NCBI GenBank assembly: GCA_002428735.1
Contig: DIXO01000024.1
Coordinates: 1-36,828, forward strand
Direction: 5' to 3'
DNA: 36,828 nt
Source: Syntrophaceae bacterium UBA6078
GTDB taxonomy: Bacteria > Desulfobacterota > Syntrophia > Syntrophales > UBA2210
Shown here: positions 22,014-30,987 of the stretch, one piece after another
How the letters are laid out: the number at the start of each line of letters is the position of its first letter
Numbering within the stretch: position 1 is the stretch's first letter
The notes under the pieces: model-generated
Seen by the model: only the letters and a program-made list of their open reading frames with translations
Told to the model about the DNA's origin: nothing
Database searches by the model: none
Position numbers and translations under genes: made by a program

Positions 22014-24458
22014 CTATTCTGTACTGCCAAGCTTCTCGCCGCTGATGCGCATCCCATAGAAGGAACGGTAGACGAAGATGAGAGCAATCGCAAAGAAGAC
22101 CAATGCCAGGCCAAGTTTCAATCCCGTGCTCTGCATCGTCACAGCGATCTCCACGGCCAGAAGCCCGAAGAGGGTTGTGAATTTGATCACCGGGTTCAGG
22201 GAAACCGAAGAGGTATCCTTGAAGGGGTCGCCGACGGTATCACCGACCACGGAGGCCTCATGAAGCGGGGTGTTTTTCTGCTTCAGATCCACTTCCACGA
22301 TCTTCTTGGCGTTGTCCCAGCATCCGCCGGCATTGGCCATGAAAATCGCCTGGAAGAGGCCGAAGAAGGCGATGGCGATCAGGTATCCGATAAAGAAATA
22401 AGGATTGAAGAAGGCCAGGGCCAGGGCCATGAAGAAAATGACGACAAAGATATTGATCATCCCCTTCTGGGCGTAAAGCGTGCAGATCCTGACGACCTCT
22501 TTGCTGTCGGAGAGTGAGGCCTCCGCCTTGTCCAGTTTGATGTGGTCCTTGATATATACAACAGCCTGGTAGGAACCCGTAACGACAGCCTGAATTGAGG
22601 CGCCGCTGAACCAGTAGATTATAGTTCCGCCCATGAGGAGACCGAGGAGGATCTCCGGATGAACGATGCTCAGTTTTGAAACAACGTCACCGAAGAGGCC
22701 TTCCAAGAGAATGATGATCCCGAAGACCATGGTTGTCGCACCGACGACGGCCGTACCGATAAGAACCGGCTTTGCCGTAGCTTTGAAGGTATTCCCCGCG
22801 CCGTCCGCCGACTCGAGATTGTGCTTTGCAGTCTCGAAATCCACTTCGACGCCGTAGTACCGCTTTACCTCATCCTTGACATCGGGACGGCTCTCAATCA
22901 TGGAAAGTTCATAGATCGACTGGGCGTTATCGGAAACAGGGCCGAAGCTGTCCACGGCGATCGTGACCGGCCCCATGCCCAGAAACCCGAAGGCAACCAG
23001 CCCGAAAGCGAAGACCGGCGCGGCAAAAATAAACGCCGGCGGCATCAGGCTCAGGATGGAGCCGCTCTGGGAAACCAGATAGGCGATCAGCATCAGAACC
23101 AGGATCACGAGCCCCTCCCAGAAGGCCGAGAAATTGCCGGCCACCAGACCTGAAAGTATGTTCAGCGAAGGGCCACCCTGCCGGGAGGCGTTGACGACCT
23201 CCTCACAGTGGCGGGAGTTTGTACTGGTGAAGATCTTTGTGAATTCAGGGATCAGGGCTCCGGCGATCGTTCCACAGCTGATAATGATCGACAGGGCCAG
23301 CCACGTCGAAATGGAATCAGCGACGGGGGGCAGATCGCCCAGCAGAAAATAACTGGCAATGAAGGTCACGCAAATGGAGAGGCAGGAAGTGATCCAGATC
23401 AGATTGGTCAAGGGATGTTCGAAGTTGAAAGTCGCCTTTCCCGTAAAAAGAGACTTGCTCACTGCGTCATTCACGAAATAGGAGACAAGCGCCGTGATAA
23501 CCATCAGGATACGCATGGCGAAGATCCAGACGATCAGCTTGCCGCCCATTGCCGGGTTAGCAGCCAGGGCCAGGGCCAGAAAAGCGATCAGAGCCACACC
23601 GGTCACGCCGTAGGTCTCGAAACCGTCTGCCGTGGGACCGACGCTGTCACCGGCATTATCGCCGGTACAATCGGCGATGACACCGGGGTTCTTGGGATCG
23701 TCCTCAGGCAGGTGGAAGATGATCTTCATCAGGTCGGAGCCGATGTCGGCGATCTTGGTGAAGATACCGCCGCAGATACGGAGGGCGCTGGCACCCAGGG
23801 ACTCACCAATAGCGAAGCCGATGAAACAGGGGCCGGCCAAATCCTTTGGGATGTAGGCGAGTATGAGGATCATGAAAAAGAGTTCGATACTGACGAGCAA
23901 TAAACCCACGCTCATCCCGGAACGAAGACAGATATTGACCAGACTCAGAGGATTGCCGCTCAAGGACGCGAAGGCTGCCCGGGAGTTGGCCACCGTATTG
24001 ATCCGGATGCCGAACCAGGCCACCCCGTAGGAACCCAGGATCCCCATGATCGAGCAGAAGAGGATCATGACCACATTACCAAAGGTGTTGCCCTGCAGGC
24101 CCATGAAATAATAGATGATGCAGAGAGCGATCAGGACCCAGAGGGCGGCGAGGAACTTACCCTGCTGAAAGAGATAGGTCTTGCAGGTTTCCCATATGGT
24201 GTTGGAGACATCCAGCATCGCCTGGTGAGCGGGCAGATTTTTTGTCTGGACATACTGCATCACACCAAAGATCATCCCGATCAGACAGATAAGCAAACCG
24301 ACGTTCAGGATGGTCAATCCGCCCAGCGAACCGCCTATGAAGCTGACCTGGCTCAGATCGGGCAGTTTGATATCCGCCTCCCCCGCTTGCGTTATAGGCA
24401 CAAACAAAAAAAGCGTTACAAAAATTGTTGATAAAAGAAACCACATTTTCTTAAACAT
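22014..24458 (-). CDS. hppA: Membrane-bound ion-pumping pyrophosphatase
   Basis: This protein hydrolyses pyrophosphate and pumps H+ and/or Na+ across the inner membrane, saving energy in anaerobes. The 814-residue, roughly 16-helix protein is longer than most bacterial forms (about 670-720) and begins with a signal-like segment (FVTLFLFVPITQAGEA). Substrate motifs are kept but divergent. GGIFTKIADIGSDL and PEDDPKNPGVIADCTGDNAGDSVG correspond to the usual DNVGDNVGD region, and VVGDTVGDPFKDTS near the end is canonical. GNTFK places Lys559 where potassium-independent enzymes have Lys and potassium-dependent ones Ala, so K+-independence is predicted. ATG 24458 has GAGGAGG 10 bases upstream. The GTG at 24467 is too close to that site. 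It starts just after the pth stop. Confidence 0.93.
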   Translation of the reverse strand: MFKKMWFLLSTIFVTLFLFVPITQAGEADIKLPDLSQVSFIGGSLGGLTILNVGLLICLIGMIFGVMQYVQTKNLPAHQAMLDVSNTIWETCKTYLFQQGKFLAALWVLIALCIIYYFMGLQGNTFGNVVMILFCSIMGILGSYGVAWFGIRINTVANSRAAFASLSGNPLSLVNICLRSGMSVGLLLVSIELFFMILILAYIPKDLAGPCFIGFAIGESLGASALRICGGIFTKIADIGSDLMKIIFHLPEDDPKNPGVIADCTGDNAGDSVGPTADGFETYGVTGVALIAFLALALAANPAMGGKLIVWIFAMRILMVITALVSYFVNDAVSKSLFTGKATFNFEHPLTNLIWITSCLSICVTFIASYFLLGDLPPVADSISTWLALSIIISCGTIAGALIPEFTKIFTSTNSRHCEEVVNASRQGGPSLNILSGLVAGNFSAFWEGLVILVLMLIAYLVSQSGSILSLMPPAFIFAAPVFAFGLVAFGFLGMGPVTIAVDSFGPVSDNAQSIYELSMIESRPDVKDEVKRYYGVEVDFETAKHNLESADGAGNTFKATAKPVLIGTAVVGATTMVFGIIILLEGLFGDVVSKLSIVHPEILLGLLMGGTIIYWFSGASIQAVVTGSYQAVVYIKDHIKLDKAEASLSDSKEVVRICTLYAQKGMINIFVVIFFMALALAFFNPYFFIGYLIAIAFFGLFQAIFMANAGGCWDNAKKIVEVDLKQKNTPLHEASVVGDTVGDPFKDTSSVSLNPVIKFTTLFGLLAVEIAVTMQSTGLKLGLALVFFAIALIFVYRSFYGMRISGEKLGSTE

Positions 24459-24463
24459 TTGGT

Positions 24464-25054
24464 TCACACCTCCTCGCTTGAATTTTGTACGATCCTTGCG
24501 TTGAATCTGTTCATTGCCGCATGAACGCCGGATGAAACAACCGCGATAACCGCGTCGCCCGCCCGCTCGATGGCGCAGTCAAACGCCTGTGTCTCCTCTG
24601 CGGAAAATCGTTCCAGCACGTACCGCTCGGCTGTCTCGCGCGCGGGGGGCCTGCCGATGCCTACCCGAACCCTGGCAAAATCCACCTCTCCGAGTTGATC
24701 GATGATGGAGAGCAGCCCCTTATGCCCCCCGGCGCCGCCTCCTGCCTTTATCCGAACATCCCCGACGGGAAAATCCATATCATCATGGACAATCAGGATA
24801 TCTGCGGCACCTATCCCGAAATAGCGAACGATCTGTGCTACCGCGCGTCCGCTGAGATTCATGAACGTGAGAGGCTTTGCCAGAATGACGGGCACATCCG
24901 ATATTTCTCCTCTGCCAAGGAGAGCTTCAAACCGTTCCCGGTTTACCTCCACCCCCGCCCTTTGAGCCAGAGCGTCCACGACCAGGAACCCCATATTATG
25001 CCTGGTCCCGGCATATCTGGCGCCGGGATTCCCCAAGCCAACGATAAGCTTCAC
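24464..25054 (-). CDS. pth: Peptidyl-tRNA hydrolase
   Basis: This enzyme releases peptides from peptidyl-tRNA that drops off the ribosome. The 196-residue protein has the family's KLIVGLGNPG start with Asn9 and the catalytic His19 in TRHNMGF. LAKPLTFMNLSG, ILIVHDDMDFPVGDVRIKAGGGAGGHKGLLSI and RVRVGIGRP follow. It lies 21 bases after rplY, a classic pairing. Its TGA (24464-24466) is five bases before the hppA ATG, so hppA translation is likely coupled to it. Confidence 0.97.
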   Translation of the reverse strand: MKLIVGLGNPGARYAGTRHNMGFLVVDALAQRAGVEVNRERFEALLGRGEISDVPVILAKPLTFMNLSGRAVAQIVRYFGIGAADILIVHDDMDFPVGDVRIKAGGGAGGHKGLLSIIDQLGEVDFARVRVGIGRPPARETAERYVLERFSAEETQAFDCAIERAGDAVIAVVSSGVHAAMNRFNARIVQNSSEEV

Positions 25055-25075
25055 GCTCCCCCTGCCGGCAAAGCA

Positions 25076-25753
25076 TCACGATTCAGACTGTTTCGTTTCA
25101 TCATCCGGTTTGGCGGAAGCCGCCTCCGCCCCTTCCGCTTCTTCTTCTACCGATTCACCGGCGGCCCCTTCCGTCATCAGGCTCACCCGCGTCGGAACGA
25201 CAGCCACAATCGCCACATCACCGTTGTCGAGAAGGTGGACCGCATCTCCAACAACGAGATCACTGACCTTGAAGGAATCACCGATCTTCAGGTTGCTGAT
25301 GTCTATTTCGATCGATTCGGGAAGATCAGAAGGAAGCCCCGATACCCGTACGTCCCTTTTGAGTTGCTGGAGCTCGCCGCCATCCTCCACCCCCACCGGG
25401 TGACCCGTAAAGATAACATGAACGTCCACGGCAAGGGTCCGGTCCATCCTGATCTCGTAGAAATCGACATGTTCGGGCTTTCTGTTGATCGTGTTAACCT
25501 GCAGGTCTTTAATGACGGACAGCTTCTCGATCTTCTTCCCTTTGCCTGACTGAATCCCGAGCTTCACAAAGACCGTCTCTTCTCTGCCCTTCACCACGGT
25601 TTTGGTCAGTTCGGAAGCATTCACCGTAATCACCATCGGTTCGGTCTGATACCCATAGAACGTCGCAGGGACAAACCCCTTCGCCCGCAGTCTCCGCGCA
25701 GGACCTTTTCCGACCTCTTCACGTATCTGGGCACTCAATGCAACTGTTTTCAT
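25076..25753 (-). CDS. rplY: Ribosomal protein bL25, long Ctc form
   Basis: bL25 binds 5S rRNA in the large subunit. The 225-residue product is the long CTC form: an N-terminal L25 domain (about 1-95, SAQIREEVGKGPARRLRAKGFVPATFYG ... VDFYEIRMDR), a C-terminal beta domain (about 96-190) and an acidic tail rich in Glu and Ala (about 192-225). It lies between prs and pth, the common bacterial order. It starts 88 bases after the prs stop. Confidence 0.96.
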   Translation of the reverse strand: MKTVALSAQIREEVGKGPARRLRAKGFVPATFYGYQTEPMVITVNASELTKTVVKGREETVFVKLGIQSGKGKKIEKLSVIKDLQVNTINRKPEHVDFYEIRMDRTLAVDVHVIFTGHPVGVEDGGELQQLKRDVRVSGLPSDLPESIEIDISNLKIGDSFKVSDLVVGDAVHLLDNGDVAIVAVVPTRVSLMTEGAAGESVEEEAEGAEAASAKPDDETKQSES

Positions 25754-25841
25754 ATAAAGCTCCTATCGAAAAAACTCATATCCCGCATATACCCGCCGGA
25801 TGCCCTCCGTTGCGGCACTGGCTCTCTGCAAAAAAGCGGGT

Positions 25842-26786
25842 TTAAATAAAAAGCGAACTGATTGATTCATTGTAGTATATTCTCTTAATCGATTCGCTCA
25901 GAATACCCGCCATGGAAAGAACCTTTATCTTTTTGCAGGACTGAGCCTTCTCATGAAGAGGGATGGTGTCCGTCACAATAACTTCCTTTATCGCAGGGGT
26001 GCTCAAGCGTTCAATCGCAGGACCTGACAGCACGGCATGGGTGCAGCAGACGGAGACCTCCTTCGCCCCCTCATTCTTGATCGCCTCGGCGGCCTGGACA
26101 ACCGTACCGGCCGTATCGATCATGTCGTCGAGGATGATCGCTTTCTTGTCTTTCACATCGCCGATGACATTCATCACCTGCGATTCATTCGGCGCTTCTC
26201 TCCGCTTATCGACAATCGCCAGCATGGCGCCCAGCCGTTTCGCGAAGGCACGCGCCCTGACGACCCCCCCCGTATCAGGAGAAACAATGGTCAGGTTGCC
26301 GCCGGAATAGTTCCGTTTCACATATTCGAGGAGGATCGGGGTCGCATAGAGATTGTCGACCGGAATATTGAAGAATCCCTGTATCTGGCCGGCATGGAGG
26401 TCCACGGCGATAACACGGTTTGTTCCGGCGGTTGTCAGAAGATCAGCTACCAGTTTCGCCGTTATGGGGGCCCGCGGCGCGGCCTTCCGGTCCTGTCTCG
26501 CATACCCGTAATAAGGCATGACAGCCGTTATCCGGTCGGCAGAGGCCCTTTTCAGGGCGTCTATCATGATGAGGAGTTCCATCAGATTCTTGTTTACCGG
26601 TGTGGAGGTGGACTGCACGATAAACACATCCATCCCCCTCACGTTCTCGTCTATCTCAACACTCGTTTCCCCGTCGCTGAAGGTGGAAACACTGGCCTTG
26701 GCCAGTGATACCCCCAGTTTCTTACAGATATCACCCGCAAGAATCCGGCTGGAGTTGCCTGAAAATATCCTCATTCTTTCTAACAT
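25842..26786 (-). CDS. prs: Ribose-phosphate pyrophosphokinase
   Basis: Prs makes PRPP from ribose 5-phosphate and ATP for nucleotide, His and Trp synthesis. The 314-residue protein shows the family hallmarks. These are FSDGE (36-40), the flexible region YARQDRKAAPRAPITAKL (95-112), DLHAGQIQGFF with His131, the KRR loop with Lys194, and the PRPP-binding AIILDDMIDTAGT (216-228). The frame stays open to 26885, but that extension is simply the tRNA-Gln gene. ATG 26786 has GAGG at good spacing. It starts 23 bases downstream of the tRNA's 3' end and probably depends on processing of the shared transcript. Confidence 0.97.
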   Translation of the reverse strand: MLERMRIFSGNSSRILAGDICKKLGVSLAKASVSTFSDGETSVEIDENVRGMDVFIVQSTSTPVNKNLMELLIMIDALKRASADRITAVMPYYGYARQDRKAAPRAPITAKLVADLLTTAGTNRVIAVDLHAGQIQGFFNIPVDNLYATPILLEYVKRNYSGGNLTIVSPDTGGVVRARAFAKRLGAMLAIVDKRREAPNESQVMNVIGDVKDKKAIILDDMIDTAGTVVQAAEAIKNEGAKEVSVCCTHAVLSGPAIERLSTPAIKEVIVTDTIPLHEKAQSCKKIKVLSMAGILSESIKRIYYNESISSLFI

Positions 26787-26809
26787 CCGCAAGCCTCTTT
26801 CCCGTAAAA

Positions 26810-26884
26810 TGGCTGGGGCGGGAGGATTCGAACCTCCGAATGCAGGAACCAAAATCCTGTGTCTTACCGCTTGACGACGCCCCA
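26810..26884 (-). tRNA. tRNA-Gln (anticodon TTG)
   Basis: The 75-base gene includes an encoded CCA. The acceptor stem TGGGGCG pairs with CGCCCCA. The T1-A72 weak first pair is typical of glutamine tRNA. The anticodon stem CAGGA/TCCTG holds loop TTTTGGT with anticodon TTG, and the T arm is GGAGG-TTCGAAT-CCTCC. The discriminator is G. Its first base directly abuts the ispE stop codon (TAG at 26887-26885), leaving no spacer, so it must be cut out of the ispE-prs mRNA. Confidence 0.97.
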
Positions 26885-27721
26885 CTAGATGGAATTGGCA
26901 ACGAAAACTGATCCGACTGAACTTCTCTGCAATTCCCGTTCGGCTTTCTGCGCGTCACGCTTATTCTTGAAAATACCGAAAACCGTGGGACCGCTCCCCG
27001 ACATCAAAGATCCAACAGCCCCATGTGCCATCAGAAGTTCCTTGATCTCCGACAATACAGGGTACAATCGCAGAGTCACCCTCTCCAGATCGTTGTGAAG
27101 CCCTTCCGCAATATGGGACACCGTTACAAACCGGGGCATCCTATATTTTATTGGCTCCTTTGTCAATCCTAATCTCAAATTTTCGTAGACCTCCCGGGTG
27201 GAGACCTCAAAGCCGGGGTTGACCAGCACCAACCAGAGAGGGGGGATGCCGTCCACCGGTTCGAGGCAATCGCCTATCCCGGAGGCCAGGGCTGTCCTTT
27301 CAAAAACAAAAAAGGGGACATCGGCCCCCAGCCGTGCCCCCATTCGCATAAGTTCCTGTATGCCGCAGGGTCGCCCCATCATTTCATTCAGGGTAACAAG
27401 GGTCGTTGCCGCGTTTGAACTCCCTCCCCCCAACCCCGCGCCGACGGGTATCTTCTTGTGTATCGTGATATGCGCACCTCCGTGCCCTGACCCATGAGCA
27501 AGGATGATCTCGGCCGCCCGATAGGCGATGTTACCCCGGCCTTCAGGGAGGGAACTGTCCGGACATCTCACCGCGATTCCCTCCCCTCCCATGACAAAAG
27601 TCATCTCGTCGGAGAGGCTGATTCGCTGCATAAGGCTGACGATATCGTGGTACCCGTCAGGCCTTTTTCTTAAAACCCTGAGAAAGAGGTTGACCTTCGC
27701 CGGAGAATGCCTGGTGATCAT
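26885..27721 (-). CDS. ispE: 4-diphosphocytidyl-2-C-methyl-D-erythritol kinase
   Basis: IspE is the ATP-dependent GHMP kinase of the methylerythritol phosphate route to isoprenoids. The 278-residue protein has Lys9 in SPAKVNLFL, RPDGYHDI, the ATP loop VGAGLGGGSSNAA (93-105) and Asp134 in GADVPFF, the last matching the catalytic Asp. The C-terminal SGSGPTVFGIF motif is also present. The start overlaps the DUF1844 stop by 4 bases (ATGA), and the stop abuts tRNA-Gln. Length matches the family (283 in E. coli). Confidence 0.96.
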   Translation of the reverse strand: MITRHSPAKVNLFLRVLRKRPDGYHDIVSLMQRISLSDEMTFVMGGEGIAVRCPDSSLPEGRGNIAYRAAEIILAHGSGHGGAHITIHKKIPVGAGLGGGSSNAATTLVTLNEMMGRPCGIQELMRMGARLGADVPFFVFERTALASGIGDCLEPVDGIPPLWLVLVNPGFEVSTREVYENLRLGLTKEPIKYRMPRFVTVSHIAEGLHNDLERVTLRLYPVLSEIKELLMAHGAVGSLMSGSGPTVFGIFKNKRDAQKAERELQRSSVGSVFVANSI

Positions 27722-28191
27722 GGCTTCCCCGATTCTTTCACATACCTCATCCGCGATTCGGAGAGGACACCTTCAATGAGATCCTTCTCCCCCTTATCCA
27801 GATTCCCTTTCGTCTTCTCCTGCAGCATCGCCAGGATATCGATCGTCTGTTTCGCCGCCCTGAGATCCTTCTCACTCTTTCCCGAACCGGGATCAGGCAT
27901 CTCTCCCAGATGGAAGAGGATGGATGTATAGAGGGAGAGGACAAAATTATGGAAATTCATTTCGGGAACCTGATACTGTTCCTTTCCACCCGGTTCGGGT
28001 TTTTCTCCCTTCCCGGCCTTGGGGGCCTCGCCCCCGCTCTTTTGTTCAGGTTTACTCTCCGATGGTGTTTCCTCCCTTTGTGCTTCCTTGTGCGCCTCCT
28101 TCTGCGACTCCCCCTCGCGCACTTTCCCCTCTTCATCAAACAATCTTCTATCCTTGATTACAAATCCCTTCTCGCCGTTATTCTCGATCAT
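27718..28191 (-). CDS. DUF1844-domain protein
   Basis: The 157-residue protein has a charged, low-complexity N-terminal half (Lys/Glu/Pro/Gly-rich, about 10-70). A conserved C-terminal DUF1844 domain follows (about 78-150: MNFHNFVLSLYTSILFHLGEMPDP ... LRAAKQTIDILAMLQEKTKGNLDKGEKDLIEGVLSESRMRYV). The function of this family is unknown. The longer start at 28203 is disfavoured because that ATGGAGGGAGTC provides the ribosome-binding site for ATG 28191. Its stop overlaps the ispE start, a linkage common in deltaproteobacteria to my knowledge. Confidence 0.85.
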   Translation of the reverse strand: MIENNGEKGFVIKDRRLFDEEGKVREGESQKEAHKEAQREETPSESKPEQKSGGEAPKAGKGEKPEPGGKEQYQVPEMNFHNFVLSLYTSILFHLGEMPDPGSGKSEKDLRAAKQTIDILAMLQEKTKGNLDKGEKDLIEGVLSESRMRYVKESGKP

Positions 28192-28399
28192 GACTCCCTC
28201 CATAATGATCCGGTATCATGCAACAGCTATAATCACTCGCCCAGGGATCCCCCGGCATCAGCTGACGTATCCTTCCACCGGAGATAGTAGTGAGAGGAAA
28301 AGCAGCATGGCTGGCCTTTCGACCCCTCCCTCACTGACTCAATCACTGCCCCCTGTCTTCACCAGGGAGATGGGTGTTGAAGCGGCTCACAAACCGCAC

Positions 28400-30982
28400 T
28401 TATTTTTTTCTGAAGACGATCTCGCCGTTTTCGTTCATATCGGCGACAATATCGTCTCCTTCCGCGATCTCCCCCTCCAGTATCCGGGTAGCCAGACTGT
28501 CCTCTATAATGCGCTGAAGCGCTCTCTTCAAGGGCCGTGCGCCGTACACGGGGCTGTAGCCTTCCTCGGATATGTATTCCCTGACCTTGTCCGTCAGCTC
28601 GAGATTGATCTTGCGATCCAGAAGCCTCTTCTGAACCAGGCCGATCTGGATGCCGATAATGCCCCGGATATCATCGATGGAGAGAGCCCGGAAGGTGATA
28701 ATATCATCGATGCGGTTGAGAAATTCGGGCCTGAAGGTCGCCCGCAGCGACTCCATCGTCCTCTTCTGCCGCTCCTCTTCTGCCAGCGACAGATCCTGCA
28801 TCCACTGGCTGCCGATATTCGAGGTCATGATGATGATCGTGTTTTTGAAATCGACCGTCCGGCCATGGCCGTCCGTCAATCTCCCATCGTCCAGTATCTG
28901 GAGAAGTATATTGAAGACATCCTGATGGGCCTTCTCTATCTCGTCGAAGAGGATCACCGAGTAAGGTTTCCTCCTCACCGCCTCGGTAAGATATCCGCCC
29001 TCGTCATAGCCAACATAGCCTGGAGGAGCGCCGATCAACCGGGAGACGGAATGCCGCTCCATGAACTCGGACATGTCAACCCTGACCATCGCCTGTTCGT
29101 TGTCGAACATGAATTCCGCGAGGGCCTTCGTCAATTCAGTTTTTCCCACCCCTGTCGGGCCCATGAAGATGAATGAGCCGATGGGCCGGTTGGGGTCCTG
29201 CAGACCGGAACGGGCCCTTCTCAGGGCATTGGAGATCGTGTGAATGGCATCATCCTGTCCGACGACCCGCTGTTTGAGCCGCTCTTCCATGTGGATCAGC
29301 TTCTCCACATCGCTCTCCATCATCCGGGCCACGGGAATCCCGGTCCAATTTGCTACGACCTCGGCCACATCCTCCTCGTCAACCTCTTCCTTGAGGGTCT
29401 TCTGATCCTTCTGGAGATCTTCAAGCCCCGCGGTCTTTTCCGCCAGTTCCCGGTTCAACCGCACCAGGGTATCGTAACGGATCTCCGCAGCCTTTGCCAG
29501 GTCCCCTTCTCTCTGCGCATTCTGTTCGGCTATCTTGTATTCCTCGATCTTCTCTTTGATCGATTGGATCTCCTTGATCGCCTCTTTCTCGGCGGACCAG
29601 TGCTCTTTCATCGCATCCCTGGACTTTCTCAACTCCTCCAGTTCTGTCTCGATGCTTTCACGCCGCTTTTGCGATGTCTTATCGTCCTCTTTTTTCAAGG
29701 ATTCCCGCTCGATCTCCAACTGCATGATACGCCGTTCAACCACATCTATCTCGGAGGGGAGGCTGTCCAGTTCAATCCGGAGCCGAGAGGCCGACTCATC
29801 GATGAGATCCACCGCCTTGTCGGGGAGAAACCGGTCGCTGATATACCGGTTCGAAAGGGTTGCGGCGGCAATGATCGCTGAATCCTTGATCCGCACCCCG
29901 TGGTGAACCTCATACCGCTCCTTCAGCCCCCTCAGGATGGCAATGGTGTCCTCGACCGTCGGTTCCCCGACGACAATGGGCTGAAACCGTCTCTCCAGGG
30001 CGGCGTCCTTTTCGATATACTTTCGGTATTCGTTCAGGGTCGTCGCTCCGATGCAGTGCAGCTCGCCCCGCGCCAGTGCGGGTTTGAGCATATTCGAGGC
30101 GTCCATGGAACCTTCGGCGGCTCCGGCCCCCACCATGGTGTGCAACTCATCTATGAAGAGTATAATCTCCCCGTTGGTCTGGGTGACCTCTTTCAGGACA
30201 GCCTTCAGGCGATCCTCGAACTCGCCCCGGTATTTGGCGCCGGCCACCAGCGCGCCCAGATCGAGGCCCACAACGCGTTTCTTCTTCAGATTGTCGGGGA
30301 CATCCCCATTGACAATCCGCTGGGCAAGCCCTTCGACGATAGCGGTCTTCCCCACCCCCGGTTCGCCGATGAGCACCGGGTTATTCTTTGTCCTCCGCGA
30401 GAGCACCTGCATGATTCTTCGTATCTCGTCATCCCGTCCTATGACCGGATCGAATTTTCCCTGCACCGCCAGTTCATTGAAATCACGAGCGAAGCGTTTG
30501 AGGGCCTGATACTTGTCCTCCGGATTCGGATCGGTGATCCGCTGGTTCCCCCGTATATCCACCAGGGCCTTCATGATGGCGTCCCTGGTCACACCATGGC
30601 GATTGAGCATCTTCCCTGCCGACCCGCTTTTGTCATCCGCAATCGAGCCCAGAACATGCTCCACGCTCACATACTCATCCCCGAGCCGTGCCGCCTCGGT
30701 CAGGGCCTTATGCAGCATATCGTTCAGCCGGGGAGTCAGATACGGCTGGCCCGAGCCGGAGACCTTCGGGAGTCCCTCCAGAACCTTCTCGATCTCGCCG
30801 GCCAGTTGCTCCGGTTCAGCGCCTACCTTTTTCAGTATTTCCGAAACAGTCCCCTCCCGCTGCCGTATCAGGGCAAGGAGAATATGTTCCGCATCAATCC
30901 CCTGATGGCCGTACCCGCCTGCCAATCCTTCGGCATCCTGGAAGGCCTCCTGGAGTTTCAGAGTAAATTTGTCAAATCTCAT
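28400..30982 (-). CDS. clpB: ClpB disaggregase (AAA+ chaperone)
   Basis: ClpB works with DnaK to pull proteins out of aggregates after stress. The 860-residue protein has two N-terminal Clp repeats (about 1-145), AAA1 with Walker A GEPGVGKT (206-213), the coiled-coil middle domain (about 400-525, very Glu/Lys-rich), and AAA2 with GPTGVGKTE (about 606-614). The usual C-terminal domain follows. Length matches E. coli ClpB (857). It begins five bases after the DacZ-like gene, so both are read from the promoter at 31886-31914, which looks sigma-70-like. No CIRCE element was seen. The 196-base gap to DUF1844 contains no recognised feature. Confidence 0.97.
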   Translation of the reverse strand: MRFDKFTLKLQEAFQDAEGLAGGYGHQGIDAEHILLALIRQREGTVSEILKKVGAEPEQLAGEIEKVLEGLPKVSGSGQPYLTPRLNDMLHKALTEAARLGDEYVSVEHVLGSIADDKSGSAGKMLNRHGVTRDAIMKALVDIRGNQRITDPNPEDKYQALKRFARDFNELAVQGKFDPVIGRDDEIRRIMQVLSRRTKNNPVLIGEPGVGKTAIVEGLAQRIVNGDVPDNLKKKRVVGLDLGALVAGAKYRGEFEDRLKAVLKEVTQTNGEIILFIDELHTMVGAGAAEGSMDASNMLKPALARGELHCIGATTLNEYRKYIEKDAALERRFQPIVVGEPTVEDTIAILRGLKERYEVHHGVRIKDSAIIAAATLSNRYISDRFLPDKAVDLIDESASRLRIELDSLPSEIDVVERRIMQLEIERESLKKEDDKTSQKRRESIETELEELRKSRDAMKEHWSAEKEAIKEIQSIKEKIEEYKIAEQNAQREGDLAKAAEIRYDTLVRLNRELAEKTAGLEDLQKDQKTLKEEVDEEDVAEVVANWTGIPVARMMESDVEKLIHMEERLKQRVVGQDDAIHTISNALRRARSGLQDPNRPIGSFIFMGPTGVGKTELTKALAEFMFDNEQAMVRVDMSEFMERHSVSRLIGAPPGYVGYDEGGYLTEAVRRKPYSVILFDEIEKAHQDVFNILLQILDDGRLTDGHGRTVDFKNTIIIMTSNIGSQWMQDLSLAEEERQKRTMESLRATFRPEFLNRIDDIITFRALSIDDIRGIIGIQIGLVQKRLLDRKINLELTDKVREYISEEGYSPVYGARPLKRALQRIIEDSLATRILEGEIAEGDDIVADMNENGEIVFRKK

Positions 30983-30987
30983 ATCGG

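Noticed and set aside
26787..26885. N-terminal extension of prs by 33 residues
   Set aside because: The extension is translation of tRNA-Gln; the ribosome-binding site and family start are at 26786.
28204..28399. Possible promoter or CIRCE element between clpB and DUF1844
   Set aside because: I found no spaced -35/-10 pair and no TTAGCACTC-N9-GAGTGCTAA element.
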